Part shown: positions 35,901 through 46,399 of the stretch, piece after piece | Position numbering within the stretch: position 1 is the first letter of the stretch | Layout: each line of letters opens with the position of its first letter | NCBI GenBank assembly: GCA_008638375.1 | Contig: CM018031.1 | Location: forward strand, 2,889,001-2,953,000 | Direction of reading: 5' to 3' | From: Nyssa sinensis | Lineage: Eukaryota > Streptophyta > Magnoliopsida > Cornales > Nyssaceae | DNA: 64,000 nt | Position numbers and translations under genes: made by a program | Notes under the pieces: generated by a model | Seen by the model: the letters and a program-made list of their open reading frames with translations, nothing else | Told to the model about the DNA's origin: nothing | Database searches by the model: none

Positions 35901-37179
35901 AATGGGATGCCTATTCTTGCCTAATTTCCTGTCAATCAAATGTGCCCTAAGTTTGGTGTTCAATTTTCTTGCGAGAAGTTTCTCCTTTTCTTAATTTTTA
36001 TGCTGACTGCTGGTGCACATGCTTTCTGTTTCTCCTCGTGAATCTCTGAGGCTCATTTAAATTCTGTCTATTTATTTTTACTCTTTGTATCAATGCTGAG
36101 TTCAGTTGCAATGCTCCTCAGGTGGTGGAAAGAATTGGCAGATCTACATTGAAGGATGATAAAATTCCAGATGAGTTGTTGGTTCTATCTTGTGAAGAAG
36201 ATTATGCAGTCTGTGTGCCTTTCCTTGAGAAAGGTTAAGAATAAATATACATTATTTGGTACTTAATTGATTAATAGAATGCGGAGAATCTGATTAGAAT
36301 TTCAACATTACTGTATTTTTTGCAGGAGCCACAGTTTACAGTTCGGAGCTGTTATTGAATGGAATTGTTACTCAGAAGCTGGAGTATGAAAGGTTGGTTT
36401 TTACTGTTGCAATCAATGAATAGATTTTATGTGGAAATGAGTGCTTGCATCAGAATGGGAAGATGGTATGTGCCCATAGTTATCAGAACCGAACCAGACA
36501 ATAAAGTGGTGAGGGGGTCGGTTCACGATTTACTAATTCAACTAGAGCGTAATAGCACTGATAACATGTTTCTGTAATAAATACAGGCATTGGAATCTGT
36601 ATTTGTGGCCTCACACGTAATCCAGTTCCCGTGGCTTCATCCGGTCGGAATACATGCCGGTTCATCCGGTACACACTGGTTTGATATGGTTTAATGGCAA
36701 AAACGATCCAAATCAAATGCCAAACTGGCCAGATGTTGGTTCCCGGTTCAACCAGCTAGTTTAGTCTAGTTTTGATAACTACGGTTGTGCCACCAACTGG
36801 GTTATAAATGCAAGCATGATGCTGGTTTACCAATGATTGTGACCTTAATTCTTTTATAAAAAAGATTTTTTTGCCTCCGTTTAAAGATCACATTTCTCTA
36901 GGATCTTCCGAGGTTCTTAGTGGACCAATGAATGATGGGTTCCTGATTGAGCCGCACTTCGCACTATAATGGCAAGATTGAAGTCCACAAGTCTTAAATT
37001 TACTTTAGTCATTATTACTATTTCTTTTACGCCTGGAAAAGGAGCTTGCCCTTCTAACACATTTACATCAATTTGATTGCAGACATCGGCTCTTTATGGA
37101 TCATGTCAAGAGAACCCGTTCTACAATATGGCTAAGAAAGGACAGTAATGAGTACCTTCCCGTAACTAAATGCAAATAA
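22156..37179 (+). CDS. BRCT-domain protein gene (plant MDC1/PAXIP1-like), nine coding exons
   Basis: Exons: 22156-22276, 25954-26352, 27595-27651, 28688-31171, 31264-31533, 31610-31690, 36122-36233, 36326-36392, 37083-37179. All have GT..AG junctions and matching phases, giving about 1228 aa. The N terminus is acidic with repeated D/E-T-Q motifs (TETQPF, FETQMV, GDTQILDD, VDTQLLDE). The 2.5-kb exon 4 encodes a basic, low-complexity middle. The C terminus carries BRCT repeats: BRCT1 about residues 1003-1090 (VLFSHHLDEDIIKQQKK, DATHFITDKF, VVTHLWLESC) and a second unit to the end (SCEEDYAVCVPFLEKG, STIWLRKD). Tandem BRCTs bind phosphopeptides in DNA-damage signalling. Closest remembered relatives are Arabidopsis At3g21480 and At4g03130; the function is inferred. 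Exon 4 has a one-base frame break near 30600-30615, where frame 1 loses the protein and frame 2 resumes with GIKRQTRSSACAG. The exon total exceeds a multiple of three by exactly one base. A 5'-UTR exon probably ends at 21961 with an acceptor at 22145. Introns 1, 2, 3, 6 and 8 hold transposons. Confidence 0.85.
23762..23903 (-). pseudogene. Captured glycine-rich protein fragment (GR-RNA-binding-protein-like)
   Basis: On the minus strand this reads as a Gly/Tyr/Arg-rich segment of about 47 codons (RGGGYGGGGGYSRGGGGG, then YGGSSYGGGRDRGY), with a frame disruption after it. This pattern is typical of the C-terminal tail of plant glycine-rich RNA-binding proteins, though no RRM domain is present. 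The other minus-strand frame is a Val/Ala-rich shadow. The fragment lies inside the Mutator-like element and is best explained as captured host sequence. Confidence 0.65.
24026..24344 (-). pseudogene. Captured PORR-domain gene fragment
   Basis: On the minus strand about 75 codons match the start of a PORR domain: LPHFEHIVERNAFKFLTKS, PKHVLRLDNAGKLYRELGF, PRGRKVLGSIQRHPLLLEPY. An upstream stretch resembles a presequence (PTQPRLCSLFHLNLFHSQ). The fragment stops inside the domain and runs into unrelated sequence and a (GA)n tract that encodes an Arg-Glu repeat. It is clearly different from the intact PORR gene at 1874-3130, so it comes from another family member. Family assignment is by motif recognition. 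Confidence 0.75.
24840..25030 (+). pseudogene. Possible second Gly-rich captured segment
   Basis: The plus strand encodes a Gly/Tyr/Asp-rich run (GVGDGGGYGYGYGYG, then in another frame DDGGYGTGGGDAFGSG). It is GC-rich like the rest of the element's interior and may be another captured piece or simple GGT/GGC repeat expansion. Not assignable to a family. Confidence 0.35.
26643..27312. mobile_element. hAT-type nonautonomous element, 26651-27304, with 8-bp target duplication
   Basis: ATATTTAA is repeated exactly at 26643-26650 and 27305-27312. The ends are inverted copies: left CAAGGATCAAAATATCG, right read inward CAAGGATCAAAATTTCG. Both subterminal regions are crowded with GGAAAC/GTTTCC and GTTTCGG motifs in both orientations. 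The 654-bp interior has no coding capacity. The 8-bp duplication with CA.GG ends fits the hAT superfamily. It lies in intron 2 of the BRCT gene. Confidence 0.88.
28355..28540. mobile_element. hAT-type MITE, 28363-28532, 170 bp
   Basis: The left end CAGTGGTGGATCCA and the right end read inward CAGTGGCGGACCTA form the inverted repeat. Flanks TATACCAG (28355-28362) and TTTACCAG (28533-28540) are an 8-bp target duplication with one difference. The interior has C- and G-runs (CCCCCC, GGGGG). It lies in intron 3 of the BRCT gene, about 150 bp before exon 4. Confidence 0.82.
32934..34076. mobile_element. hAT-type nonautonomous element, 32942-34068, with AGGCGA subterminal repeats
   Basis: The left end CAGTGTTGTCAAAGGCGA and right end read inward TAGTGTCGTTAAAGGCGA form an inverted repeat. 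GTCTTATC (32934-32941) and GTCCTATC (34069-34076) are an 8-bp target duplication with one change. The first 130 bp carry many AGGCGA/GGCGA/GCGAG motifs in both orientations, a typical subterminal-motif pattern for hAT transposase binding. The interior is pyrimidine-rich filler without coding capacity and contains an internal direct duplication of roughly 150 bp (units beginning near 33616 and 33762, sharing TCCTTTATATTCTAGTATTC). Confidence 0.85.
34898..35178. repeat. Tandem duplication, two units of about 150 bp
   Basis: Units start at 34898 and 35049 with TTTGATGGGCTTTAAAAGTC and share GGTTTGGAAGGTTGAAT and TTAGAAAATTATAGAA. The second copy is shorter by a small deletion. Located in BRCT intron 6. 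Confidence 0.88.
36467..36791. mobile_element. hAT-like MITE, 36475-36783
   Basis: The left end CATAGTTATCAGAACCG and right end read inward CGTAGTTATCAAAACTAG form the inverted repeat. The flanks TATGTGCC (36467-36474) and GTTGTGCC (36784-36791) match at six of eight positions, so the target duplication is probable and not certain. The interior is rich in GGTTC/GAACC motifs. It lies in the last intron of the BRCT gene. Confidence 0.65.
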
Positions 37180-38100
37180 AGACCACCCCTTCTCTCTCCC
37201 TGCATCCTTTCTCCGCTCGTCCTAGCCATGTGAAGTTTGAATTGTGGATGTCTTTTGTTTTTTTTGTCCTTTTAAATTTTGAATGTTAAATTATCCAAGT
37301 ATATCTAACCCTCTTGAGTCTTCGACTGCAGTGGTGAGAGCTGAAAGCCTCGTGTAATGAGACTACCCTTTGTATAGAACACTTAAATATATGTATTGCA
37401 TCCATGTTTTACCATCTCTCTATTGAGGGTGTTTGATTTAGATTACTATACAATTGAGCAATAACTGGACATGCACACGGCTCTCCTCCCGAGGCTGCCC
37501 TTTGTATGTCACACACTTCAATATATGCATTGCATCCAATGTTTGCCGCTAAAGATGTATACCATCCCTCTATTCTAGGATTTTCAATCTATCTTTGCGC
37601 ATATAATAGATTTTATTTTCTATACTAATTTGATTACCAAATTCGACTGGAAGATGGATGAATGATAATGATTGGCATTTACTTTCGAGGAAAAATTGGG
37701 ACCAAAAAGTTTCTTGAATTCCTGCATAATTTAAACACAAAATGGTTGGAACAATGTCAGTCCAAATGTTTCATAAGCCTCTGAGGAGACGACCCATGCA
37801 GTGATGCGCACTCGGACAATTCTCCATTATGAATTATGCAGAAGCTTCAAATATCTTCTGATTCTCTTAAGATGGTCTTGCAACAATGATTTTATACATG
37901 AAATTTTATCAATTGTACGAATTTTAAGAGAAGCTGTTGGAAAAGAATGCCAAATACTTCGGCACAAGAAACCTCAGGATGAAAACGTATTTTACAATAC
38001 TACTGCTTTTTCCTGTTTTTTCATTTCATTTAATATTTACGTTACGGTAACTGGTATTGAGATGCATAAATGGCAGACCTTGTTGATCTCCAAAATCTGG
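37180..38100. other. Convergent intergenic gap between BRCT and RINGv genes
   Basis: Both genes end into this 0.9-kb gap, so it contains both 3' UTRs. It holds an imperfect duplication: CCCTTTGTATAGAACACTTAAATATATG near 37365 recurs as CCCTTTGTATGTCACACACTTC near 37498, both followed by a GCATCCA block. Nothing else is recognisable. Confidence 0.5.
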
Positions 38101-41100
38101 TCATACTGCGCTGGAGCTTTGTGAAAGTTGAACTCGCCAAGCAAAATATTGAATATAAAACGAGTTGAGGCTCATTGCCATCCCAAAACCCGAAACTGAT
38201 GCTAACATTATTGCGTAAACTGCCTTCAAATGAAGCTGCACCAAAAACACCTAGCTTTCTTAAGGCTTTAGTCACCCAAAAAAATAAAATAAAAAAATCT
38301 AGAAAAATACAATAAGAAACTTGCAAGATATGCATAGTTGACAATTTGACCCAAGTTTTGGTGCACCCGTCCCTGTCCATCCCTAATGAGACATATACAC
38401 AATACGATATCCAATAAGATACACATTTTTTTTAAAAATGATATGGCTTCCTATACATGTTTCGACAACTATGGCTTCACCATACCAAACATATGTAATA
38501 ATTTATCATCTACAATCTAGAACTCAGTTTGATATTCTATTGTGTATTAACATACATCACAAAATACAATGACCCAAATTGTACTCCCAGATAAATACAC
38601 ACATAATGTCCCCTCATAGTTTGCAGTTTGATATTCTATTAGACTATTATTTATAAAAATTAGCATGGGTCCTCACTGAACGCCACCACTACTAAACCAC
38701 CCACTTGCCACTACCATCATCCACCAAACTCCACTTATCATTTTCTTCCATCTTTGCCCTCCATGGTTAGTTATAATAATGACCACACCATTATATGTGA
38801 CAAGTTGCAGAGAGGGTGCTCAGGTGTAACAAACAAGAGAAGAAAGCGACGATGGGGGAACATTTTCAAATTTAAGATCTATCTTTTACCTGTCTACTAA
38901 TAAATTGTTCTTCTTACTAATCCAAAAAACAAAAAAAAAAAAAAATCATTAAATCAAAGGAAATACCTACATCTAAAAACCTATGGTCATGATAAGCTGT
39001 GGCAAGGGAAGTGGAAAAACAAGGGTAAGAGGCAAAAGAGGCTGGGTAAAATGGTAGCACTAATTGGAGAATTAAAAAAAACCCTAAACTCAAGTGACTA
39101 TATATGGGGAAAAATGACACACATCTAGAATAAAAATACCAGGTATTTACGTAGAAGTATGATACAACCAGGACAGGATAGGGTAGGGTAGGGTGGGGTG
39201 GGTGCCCTTTTAAACCAACCCTGCCCAAAACCCATTTCAGGTTTTACATTCCTTCCCCAACCACCATAACATGAACCTCCCCAAACCAGTCCCTATAGGG
39301 ACATGGTGGTTACCTGAATATTCAGCTACATTGCTATCCCTATAAACCCCATCTCTATCTTCTTTAACTTATCACATAATACACACAACATTTTATTTCC
39401 ATTTTTGTCCTATAAGTCCTCTTACCTTGTTTTTTTCTTTGTTATCGGTCCTGTTACCTGGTTATTTTCCACAGCACTTGGTGGCCATAATTTTTTTTTA
39501 AAAGTAAATGTATTATAAACAAAAGTGCCAAGGGGGGGCTGCCTGTGTAAATGCAGAGTATGCGCACACGTGGAGCATATAGGAGCACCAATAAGCTCCT
39601 TCCATGCAGCTAAAATCACCAATAAAATCAACGAAAGCATGTAGAGAATACAAAAAACTTATAGAATCTAAAGTTGAAAAGAATTAAGCATCAGTTGTTT
39701 TAATTTATAAATTGGCATGTCCACCTCCTCAAAAGTTCAATGAGTCCTCTCCCTCCACAAACTCTACATGAGAAAGAAGGGATTCCTATCAAGCTGAACA
39801 GACTCTCCTATTATTTATTATGAATATCTGTATTATATACTACATAGGCCTCTTATAGTTGTCAAAAATGCTCCTCCAAATTCTACTTCTAAAGTAAATT
39901 TTATAAAGTTTGCTTCCCGGGTTCTCTAGTTTTAAATGTTGAAAAATCCATTTTGAATTGCTCCACCACAATGAGTGATTACAACTTCTGTATCCATACA
40001 TTCAGAGTGGCCATTTTCGATTACCAGCAAAATCCTTTGTTAACATTCTATATATTCCTTTGATATGAAAAAGCAAATTATGACACTTCAAAAAATAAAA
40101 TAAAACGAAACCGTAGGCATCAACAATGGTAATGAAATGAACCATTATTGATTAAATAATTATCAGAAGCTTTACTCACCAAAGAATAGAATAGATGGAG
40201 AATTATGGCCACAAGTGCAAACTCAAGAGCTGCATATGTCCATATATACTCCTTGATTGCTGCATAACAAACAAGATAATTATAATACAGTTATAACTCA
40301 GACATAAAATAATTCAAATTTTGGGGATCTGGCTATATACCTAGGATGACTGCAAAAATAGATGCCAAAAGGCCCAATGTGAAAGAGAATGGTGCAGCAA
40401 TCACGATTGCTTGAGTTTTCAGATTACGAATCTATAAAACAAGAGGGTGTAAATTAACATTGCTATCTCAAATATCATTGTATAAACATGCAAAATAAAT
40501 CTTGGATCGGTACCAGTAGTCAAACCTCAAATATGGGATATAGATACAATATAATATAGATGTGCAAATACAACATATTCTTAAAAAAGAAGAAGAAGAA
40601 GATATTGATATTGCAAGGACATGCAATATATATGTTCGTATTTATGCATGTATGAATGTAGGTGTAAAAATTTTAAAATTATTTTTTCTGATGCTGTATA
40701 CATATATCTTATGATAATTATTTTTTATATGTTTATCAAATATTATGTATATCTAACTTACAACATTAAAATTCACACGAGAAAGTGAACATCGATTCTG
40801 ACCCAAATCGACATGATTCTTCATTATATTTCAGTTCTTCTCTAAGAAAAAGTCCACCAAATGAAATCCTTATTACATTTTTCCCAACAATGTGCTAGGA
40901 TTAGGAAGCCATCGCATTGAGGTGGCAAGGCAATACATATGTCATAGAGAGGAAGAATCCGTCAGTCAATTGTTTCTTCATTGCACAGTTTTTTTTCAAT
41001 CAGTGTTTCTTCATTGCTCAGTTACTAGGGATATATAGTGTCTCCTATTTGTCACTTTTTGGTTGTGTCTAGACTATGCCTAAATTGCTGTTGGAGTTCT

Positions 41101-44100
41101 TGAGAGGTTGGAGAGGGGATCATGTAAGGAAAGCATTAAGAATGTATGGAACATAGTGCCACTTTGTAAGGAGAAGCTATAGTAGGATTTTTGAATCCTT
41201 GTAGATTTAAAGATTTCTTTTTGAAAACTCTGTACTTTTGGGTAGTTGAATCTTAGCTGTTTTATGTTTTTTCTTTTGTAAAGTTTTTGAGTATTACTTA
41301 TTAAAAAAAAAAAGTAATGTACAGTCAATGTTACCTGGAACGTGGATCGTTATGGTACGGGAAATGGAAACGGGAACGGGAACGCAGATCGTCACTTGTT
41401 ATAGAACATGATACGTTAGGAGTAGCTTCTTTGGATCGCTTTGTTGGAACGAAATACGTTAATTTGGAACGTGATATGCTTTTTGCTATTGAGATTCTAA
41501 ATCAGTTCTTGGTTTGCAATATGATTTAGTCCTTGTCCAAGGAAAAGACGAAGCATCTAAACCTAAGCCATTCTAACCCATGATCTGTATCTTAAAACCA
41601 ATTTCCTTTTTTTTTTTTTCCCCTTTAAAGAAAAGTGAGATAAGATACAAGTTTTACACTATATCAACGAGTTTTACATCTCTTAGAGAGAAAGCTTACC
41701 AGTAGCTGCTCAAGGAAGAAGAAATAGCATATTGTGCTAATCAAGACAAGCACCACAAAGTCCTGCCAGGCACTGCATAAATTATGTTTAAAAATATCCA
41801 GCAAAATTAGTTAAAATAACCACCAAAAGAAACAAAAAGAGAGTGAAAATATAAATTGTCTCTTGAAAGCAGTTTCGTCAATTCACAAATCCCAATATTA
41901 GATTTTGAATTTTCACAAATTCCCAACATAAGCAAGGATTTAGTTGTAAAGTCCAAAGGTGACTGGTTCAAGAGTGAAATTGAGTTGAAGCTGATGATAA
42001 TCAGCAGAGTTATGATGAATTGAGAGCATAGGCTTAGGCTGATTAGCTGCTACAGAGTTTGACTGGGAATCAATTTTCAGTTAAATGGACCAGCTGGGGT
42101 ATGATGTTTGACTAGGTCTTACTCCAGCTAACTAAATATTTGAAAGATCATTGATCAGATGAATTAACCAATCTCAACATCAAAATCAATTACTTTTATG
42201 AAACTATCAGCCTTATTTCACTCACCTTATCGATCGTGGGTTCACACTCTGCCGATTATGCTCCTGCCTGCTATCTCTTTGAATGGAACTCGGCACCCGA
42301 AGCAAAGTTACAGGTAAGTTCAAGACCTCTTGCCCACAGACATCACAATTCTTGTTTCCTTTTGTGCTAAACCACTTAATTGCACATGACTCATGTATAA
42401 GTCTAAGCGCACCTTTGCAACTGCATTCCATCTTAAGGGTATTTCCTTCTTCACATGCATCAAAACAGATCCTGCAAATTGCTTCCTCTTCAGGAATCTC
42501 CTCGTCATCTTCGTCCATTGGAACAGGAGTAATTTGATCTGACTTGCCACAAAGGAAAGTCGCAAACAAAGCAAAAATAAATAAATAAACAAGAGACCAT
42601 TAGACATAAACAGTTCAAAACTTCAAACAGCATTCAAAGAGTACTCCACCAGCTTTTTGTTACTCATAATTTGAATGTAACATGACCCACAAGTAAATAG
42701 TATTCGTTAACCTAACCCAAGCAACAATGCAAAACACCTGTGTTGCAAGTCTTGATCAATTACATGGCCACAAATATTTGATTTTGTGACTTGAAACTTG
42801 AAAGTCTTGGAAACCTCACTTGTGTGTGTGTGAGTATATATATATATATTTTGATAAGTAAAGATATATTAAATAGACCACCTGAGGAGGCCGAACCCAA
42901 TTAAAACAGAGGAGGAAACTCACAAGAAGCAAAGTCTCTAGCCTCTCAAAAAACTTTATATATGAATGTACAGAAAAAAGGTATGCTTCTTGTACCCAAA
43001 AGAAATGTAAGTGCTAAAAACTATCCTTAAATCTATAAAGGGGTAATCCTATCCCCTCGAAAATCCTTCTATTCCTCTCTTGCTATAAACACAAAACGAG
43101 GCGTAGAGGCACAATCCTCCACACCTTGCTAACACTTCTCCAATCACACCTTCCAGGCTAACCACGAAAGAGCTCCAACGCTGGCCCCAGCATAATTTAA
43201 GTGCATATCGTTTTGATAAGGATAATAGTCTTTAGATCAACTGCACTGCCAAAGGTTACAACTATTGGGCATTAGAAAACTCAATCTTCTAGGACTCTTG
43301 GAGCAATTATGAAATATAGTAAAATAGCTTATATTACAACAATACATGCTGAAAGATGGTGCAACTCAGACAGATCACAAGCTGTAGAAAGGTTTTTCAA
43401 TGACATTCCGAGTCAATAGCACAACCTGAAGAAGAAATTCAATGCAATATACTAGCATACTACATACCATCACTAGTACTTGTTTGAACATGCTCCTGAC
43501 GCGTAGCAAAAGATGCCGATCTTACAATAACAAAATTTCGCCCAGGAACAGAGAGGGATCTTGAAACAGTAGGTTGAACTGCCCCAACCTGCAAGAAGTT
43601 AACCACAATAAGTCAACTTCATCATGTTCTAGGCCACTGATACAAAATGCCCCTCTAAATTAAGGCATTGCAAAGTTTACTCTTATCGCATGGTAAGACA
43701 TTGCTTAAAACTAAAAAGCTATACAAATTTATTTTACAAAATGAACTGATGTGGTGTTGATGTGGCTTGTCTTTACTTTCCGTACAATTTAATGTGGCAG
43801 TGATAACTCGGATGACACATCAGTTTGTTAAAATTTTAAAGTGAGAGCAGCATTTTTCCTTAAAAATAATCCTGAAAAGTTAAATGAAATAAAAAGTAGC
43901 GTCCACCCCCTTCGACACAAAGGTTCCATTTGTTTCAAGCAAATTTTATTGAATGAATGCTTGACGCAAGATGAGATAAATGAGGAATTAATAGCGAGCA
44001 TAATACCTACAAAACAAACTCCCCGCAAATATATATGTATATAATAACAATAATAATTGGAGCCATTTCTTTCATCTTAGAGCATAACATCAAATGTTTT

Positions 44101-45793
44101 TGTCAGATCTGCAGTTCACTTGTAGCCAAGCATAAGCACAGTGCTATATCCTTAAAATAATCTATTGGGATCAGCTTCCATGTAACATCCAATGCCAGCC
44201 GGAGTGAATATAGAACAATTTGGATCATAAACCCAAGATTAACTTACCAGTGACTTCTGCTGTTCACCAGATGTCCTTGCTGAAGCAGGCGTGGAAACTG
44301 AAGGGGTCAAGTTTGGTGCATGCGTCACAGGAAGAGAGGTACATCTTTTCCACATGGACCTTAAATTAGCCAAGACAGGGCTTTCAGGAGCTGTCTTGGG
44401 ATCTGAACTAAGGAGAGAATTTTTTTCACCATCAGGGGTAGTAACCTTTTTCTTGAAGCTTAAACCCCGAAGAAAACCTGCTGATGAAGAACTACCATTA
44501 GAGGAACCTTGAGACTGGAGTAAACCCTTTCCACTACAGCTACGTCCAAAACCTAAGGGTCTAGGTCCTCTAGGAGGTATTTGAAGGGAGAGATCTAAGC
44601 GCCTTGCACTTGATCCTGAATTTACAACTTCATTTTTTGGGCCCCCAATTTGAGGATCAGCCTGCACATAACACACATTTCAATACCACCAAAGTTTTTC
44701 AGCCTTTAAGTGTTTAAAAATCATGTTAAATATATGAAATTGTACTGCAAATGGATTAGATTGCTATCTATTCTTGGTTAGAGGACGGTTAGAGATAGTG
44801 GCTCATATTTTTATAATATGTAAACTAATATATAGGTCTTATGTGGTTAGGGTTTTAATGGCAAAGCAGTATAAATACATTGTAACCCTATTTTCTAAAT
44901 GGTGCAAAACACAACTACGTCTGTGGACGTAGGAACATTGATGAATGACGAACCACGTAAAATCTGCGTCGTTTTCTCTCTCTATCTCTCTAACTCTTGT
45001 TGCATGGATCGTTAATTCACAACAAGGATAACCTTGCAGAAAGTATATTTTACAATTACCAGTTCATATGAAGCAATATACAGATCAATCAAGTTCTACA
45101 CAAATACTTAGTAACCATATCAATCAAGTACCACATAAATACTTAATAATTATTCATATTTTTTTTATAAGAACACAAAAATACTTAATACTAATTCATA
45201 CTTAATTTGTCTTTTTCATAATGTCTACTTTTCCATGAGAAAGTGACAACATAAGAACAGTTGGATCCCAATTTAGAAACCGGAATTACTTCCAAAACAA
45301 GTGGAGATGCACAAATACAGAGAGTATTTGAGATATCATTCTATTTTTTGCATAAATCCACTGGAATAGCCTTCACATTTAGACATACCCAAAAACCATG
45401 CAGGTTGCCAACTAATTCCCATATTTCTCCACATGAAGACCACATTCCAGTCACTCTAGATTTGCAAAACCCTAAGAATTCATATGCAGATATCGCCTAA
45501 TAATAATCAGAAAATGAACTTTGGTTACCCATTAAATAATTTAAAGATGGATGTTGAAGCCATAATTTATATATTCTCAAAAGGAAATGCTAAACTTAAA
45601 CAAACAGTTCCAATTAAGCACAAATCAAGTTGAAATAGAAGCTTATAGAACACCTTCTAAGCCCCAAAGAGCCAAACAGTCTCAAGCAATTGATGAAATT
45701 AAACCACCATCCAATAGAAACATAACCAAATACCAAAGGGCACTTAAATATCTGACTAGTGACTACCCTAAAATACCATAGAGATATACATAC

Positions 45794-45825
<32 letters not shown>

Positions 45826-45895
45826 GGACCTGTGGAGGATCATCAGCGGCTGCATTAGAGACTGGTAAATTAGAAACTGGCTGGGCTGTTTGCAT
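38101..45895 (-). CDS. RINGv (RING-CH, MARCH-type) membrane E3 ubiquitin ligase, eight coding exons
   Basis: Minus-strand exons in coding order: 45895-45830, 44661-44248, 43588-43468, 42538-42226, 41772-41700, 40431-40341, 40259-40180, 38235-38101. All junctions are GT..AG, phases match and the total is 1293 bp (430 aa plus stop). The N-terminal part is Ser/Pro-rich ([36 protein letters not shown]). The RINGv domain is at residues 222-268, with ligands C222, C225, C239, C241, H249, C252, C265 and C268. This C4HC3 spacing is diagnostic of RING-CH. Four hydrophobic segments follow (about 309-330, 336-359, 365-386, 391-413), so the enzyme is membrane-anchored with its RING outside the bilayer. 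Relatives remembered from Arabidopsis (for example At5g60580) have the same layout. It would transfer ubiquitin from an E2 to membrane-associated targets; the substrate is unknown. No disruption is seen. Introns contain LINE fragments. Confidence 0.9.
39486..39640 (-). mobile_element. LINE-like 3' end, minus orientation
   Basis: Reading the minus strand, the piece ends AATACATTTACTTTTAAAAAAAA, comparable to the ACTTAT(T/C)AAAA ends at 41313 and 42846. The body (GGGGGGGCTGCC, then GCTCC and ATGCAGC blocks on the plus strand) resembles plant LINE 3' UTR sequence. Short and without coding sequence, so the class is tentative. It lies in the last RINGv intron. Confidence 0.35.
40870..41313 (+). 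mobile_element. L1-type LINE 3' fragment (zf-RVT region to poly-A)
   Basis: The plus strand encodes [17 protein letters not shown], the Cys/His pattern of the zinc-binding segment at the C terminus of plant L1 reverse-transcriptase proteins. A decayed C-terminal stretch with stops follows, then an untranslated tail ending TTGAGTATTACTTATTAAAAAAAAAA at 41313. This is a 5'-truncated insertion. It lies antisense in the RINGv intron between 40431 and 41700. Confidence 0.7.
42842..43205 (-). mobile_element. LINE-like 3' end, minus orientation
   Basis: Read on the minus strand, this ends AATATATCTTTACTTATCAAAA followed by TA repeats, the same terminal motif as the LINE at 41313. The body (GGCCTCCTCAGGTGG on the minus strand, then blocks such as GGGATAGGATTACC) is LINE 3'-UTR-like and non-coding. 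Within the RINGv intron 42539-43467. Confidence 0.45.
44723..45024 (+). mobile_element. Probable solo LTR or LTR fragment
   Basis: The stretch reads TGTTAAATATATGAAATTG ... ATTCACAACA. It has a TATAAATA box at 44870-44877, a downstream GTCTGTGGACGTAGG ... GAACCACGTAAA segment and a CTCTCTC-rich R/U5-like end, an arrangement common in plant copia LTRs. I could not find a matching 5-bp target duplication, so the left boundary is uncertain. Located in the first intron of the RINGv gene, antisense to it. Confidence 0.5.
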
Positions 45896-46120
45896 TGTCT
45901 TTTTCTTTGATTCCCTAGAAAAGAGTATCGAGAAATGAATAAATACTAATTTTGAAAATAAAAAAATGGAAAATAGAACACAGCAAAGATTGGTGTTGAC
46001 GCTGCAGATATTGATGATTGACTCTCCATTTGACAAATGCTAGTTTAAAAGAGAGAGGGAGGGGTGAGAACAGAGGACGATGGGCTGGACTCTGGTCGGG
46101 TCTGGCAATGCCTGGAAGAT
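45896..46120 (-). promoter_or_regulatory. 5' UTR and promoter-proximal region of the RINGv gene
   Basis: The sequence upstream of the ATG at 45895 is GC-richer than the flanks and contains a GAGAGAGGGAGGGG purine tract (CT-rich on the transcribed strand), common in plant 5' leaders. No unambiguous TATA box was located. The exact start site is unknown. Confidence 0.35.
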
Positions 46121-46399
46121 GAGGAGAAAGAGTCGGGTGGCTGACTTACGCTATCGTCTTATTGCCGTATCATTATTATTACCAATTTACCTATCGCACT
46201 CTCTATCGTTTCCAAATCAATCCTACTCGCCTCTCTAATGAGCTCCGCTGTAACGTAGCGTTCGATTCAAACTCGGTTCTTTAAAGTAATATATAATTAT
46301 ATATATATATATATGTGTGTGTGTGTTTAATTAAAAAAGTAAAATTAATTTCCACGATACACTTACTCAACTCGGGCATGATTTGACTCGTTTATTATT

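Larger units (their letters stand above)
31691..36121 (+). other. Intron 6 of the BRCT gene, 4.4 kb, repeat-filled
   Basis: Separates two exons that encode adjacent parts of the second BRCT unit. The donor CTG|GTGCGT ends exon 6 at 31690 and the acceptor CTCCTCAG ends at 36121. Contains the hAT element at 32942-34068, a tandem duplication at 34898-35178 and (TA)n tracts near 35330-35351. No other gene is seen on either strand. Confidence 0.7.

Noticed and set aside
39170..39205. GGGTAGGGTAGGGT run considered as interstitial telomere repeat
   Set aside because: Plant telomere repeat is TTTAGGG; this is a short degenerate GGGTA run only.
41329..41530. Stretch with GGGAACGGGAACG repeats resembling the hAT element at 26651
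   Set aside because: No terminal inverted repeats or target duplication could be found, so it is not called as an element.
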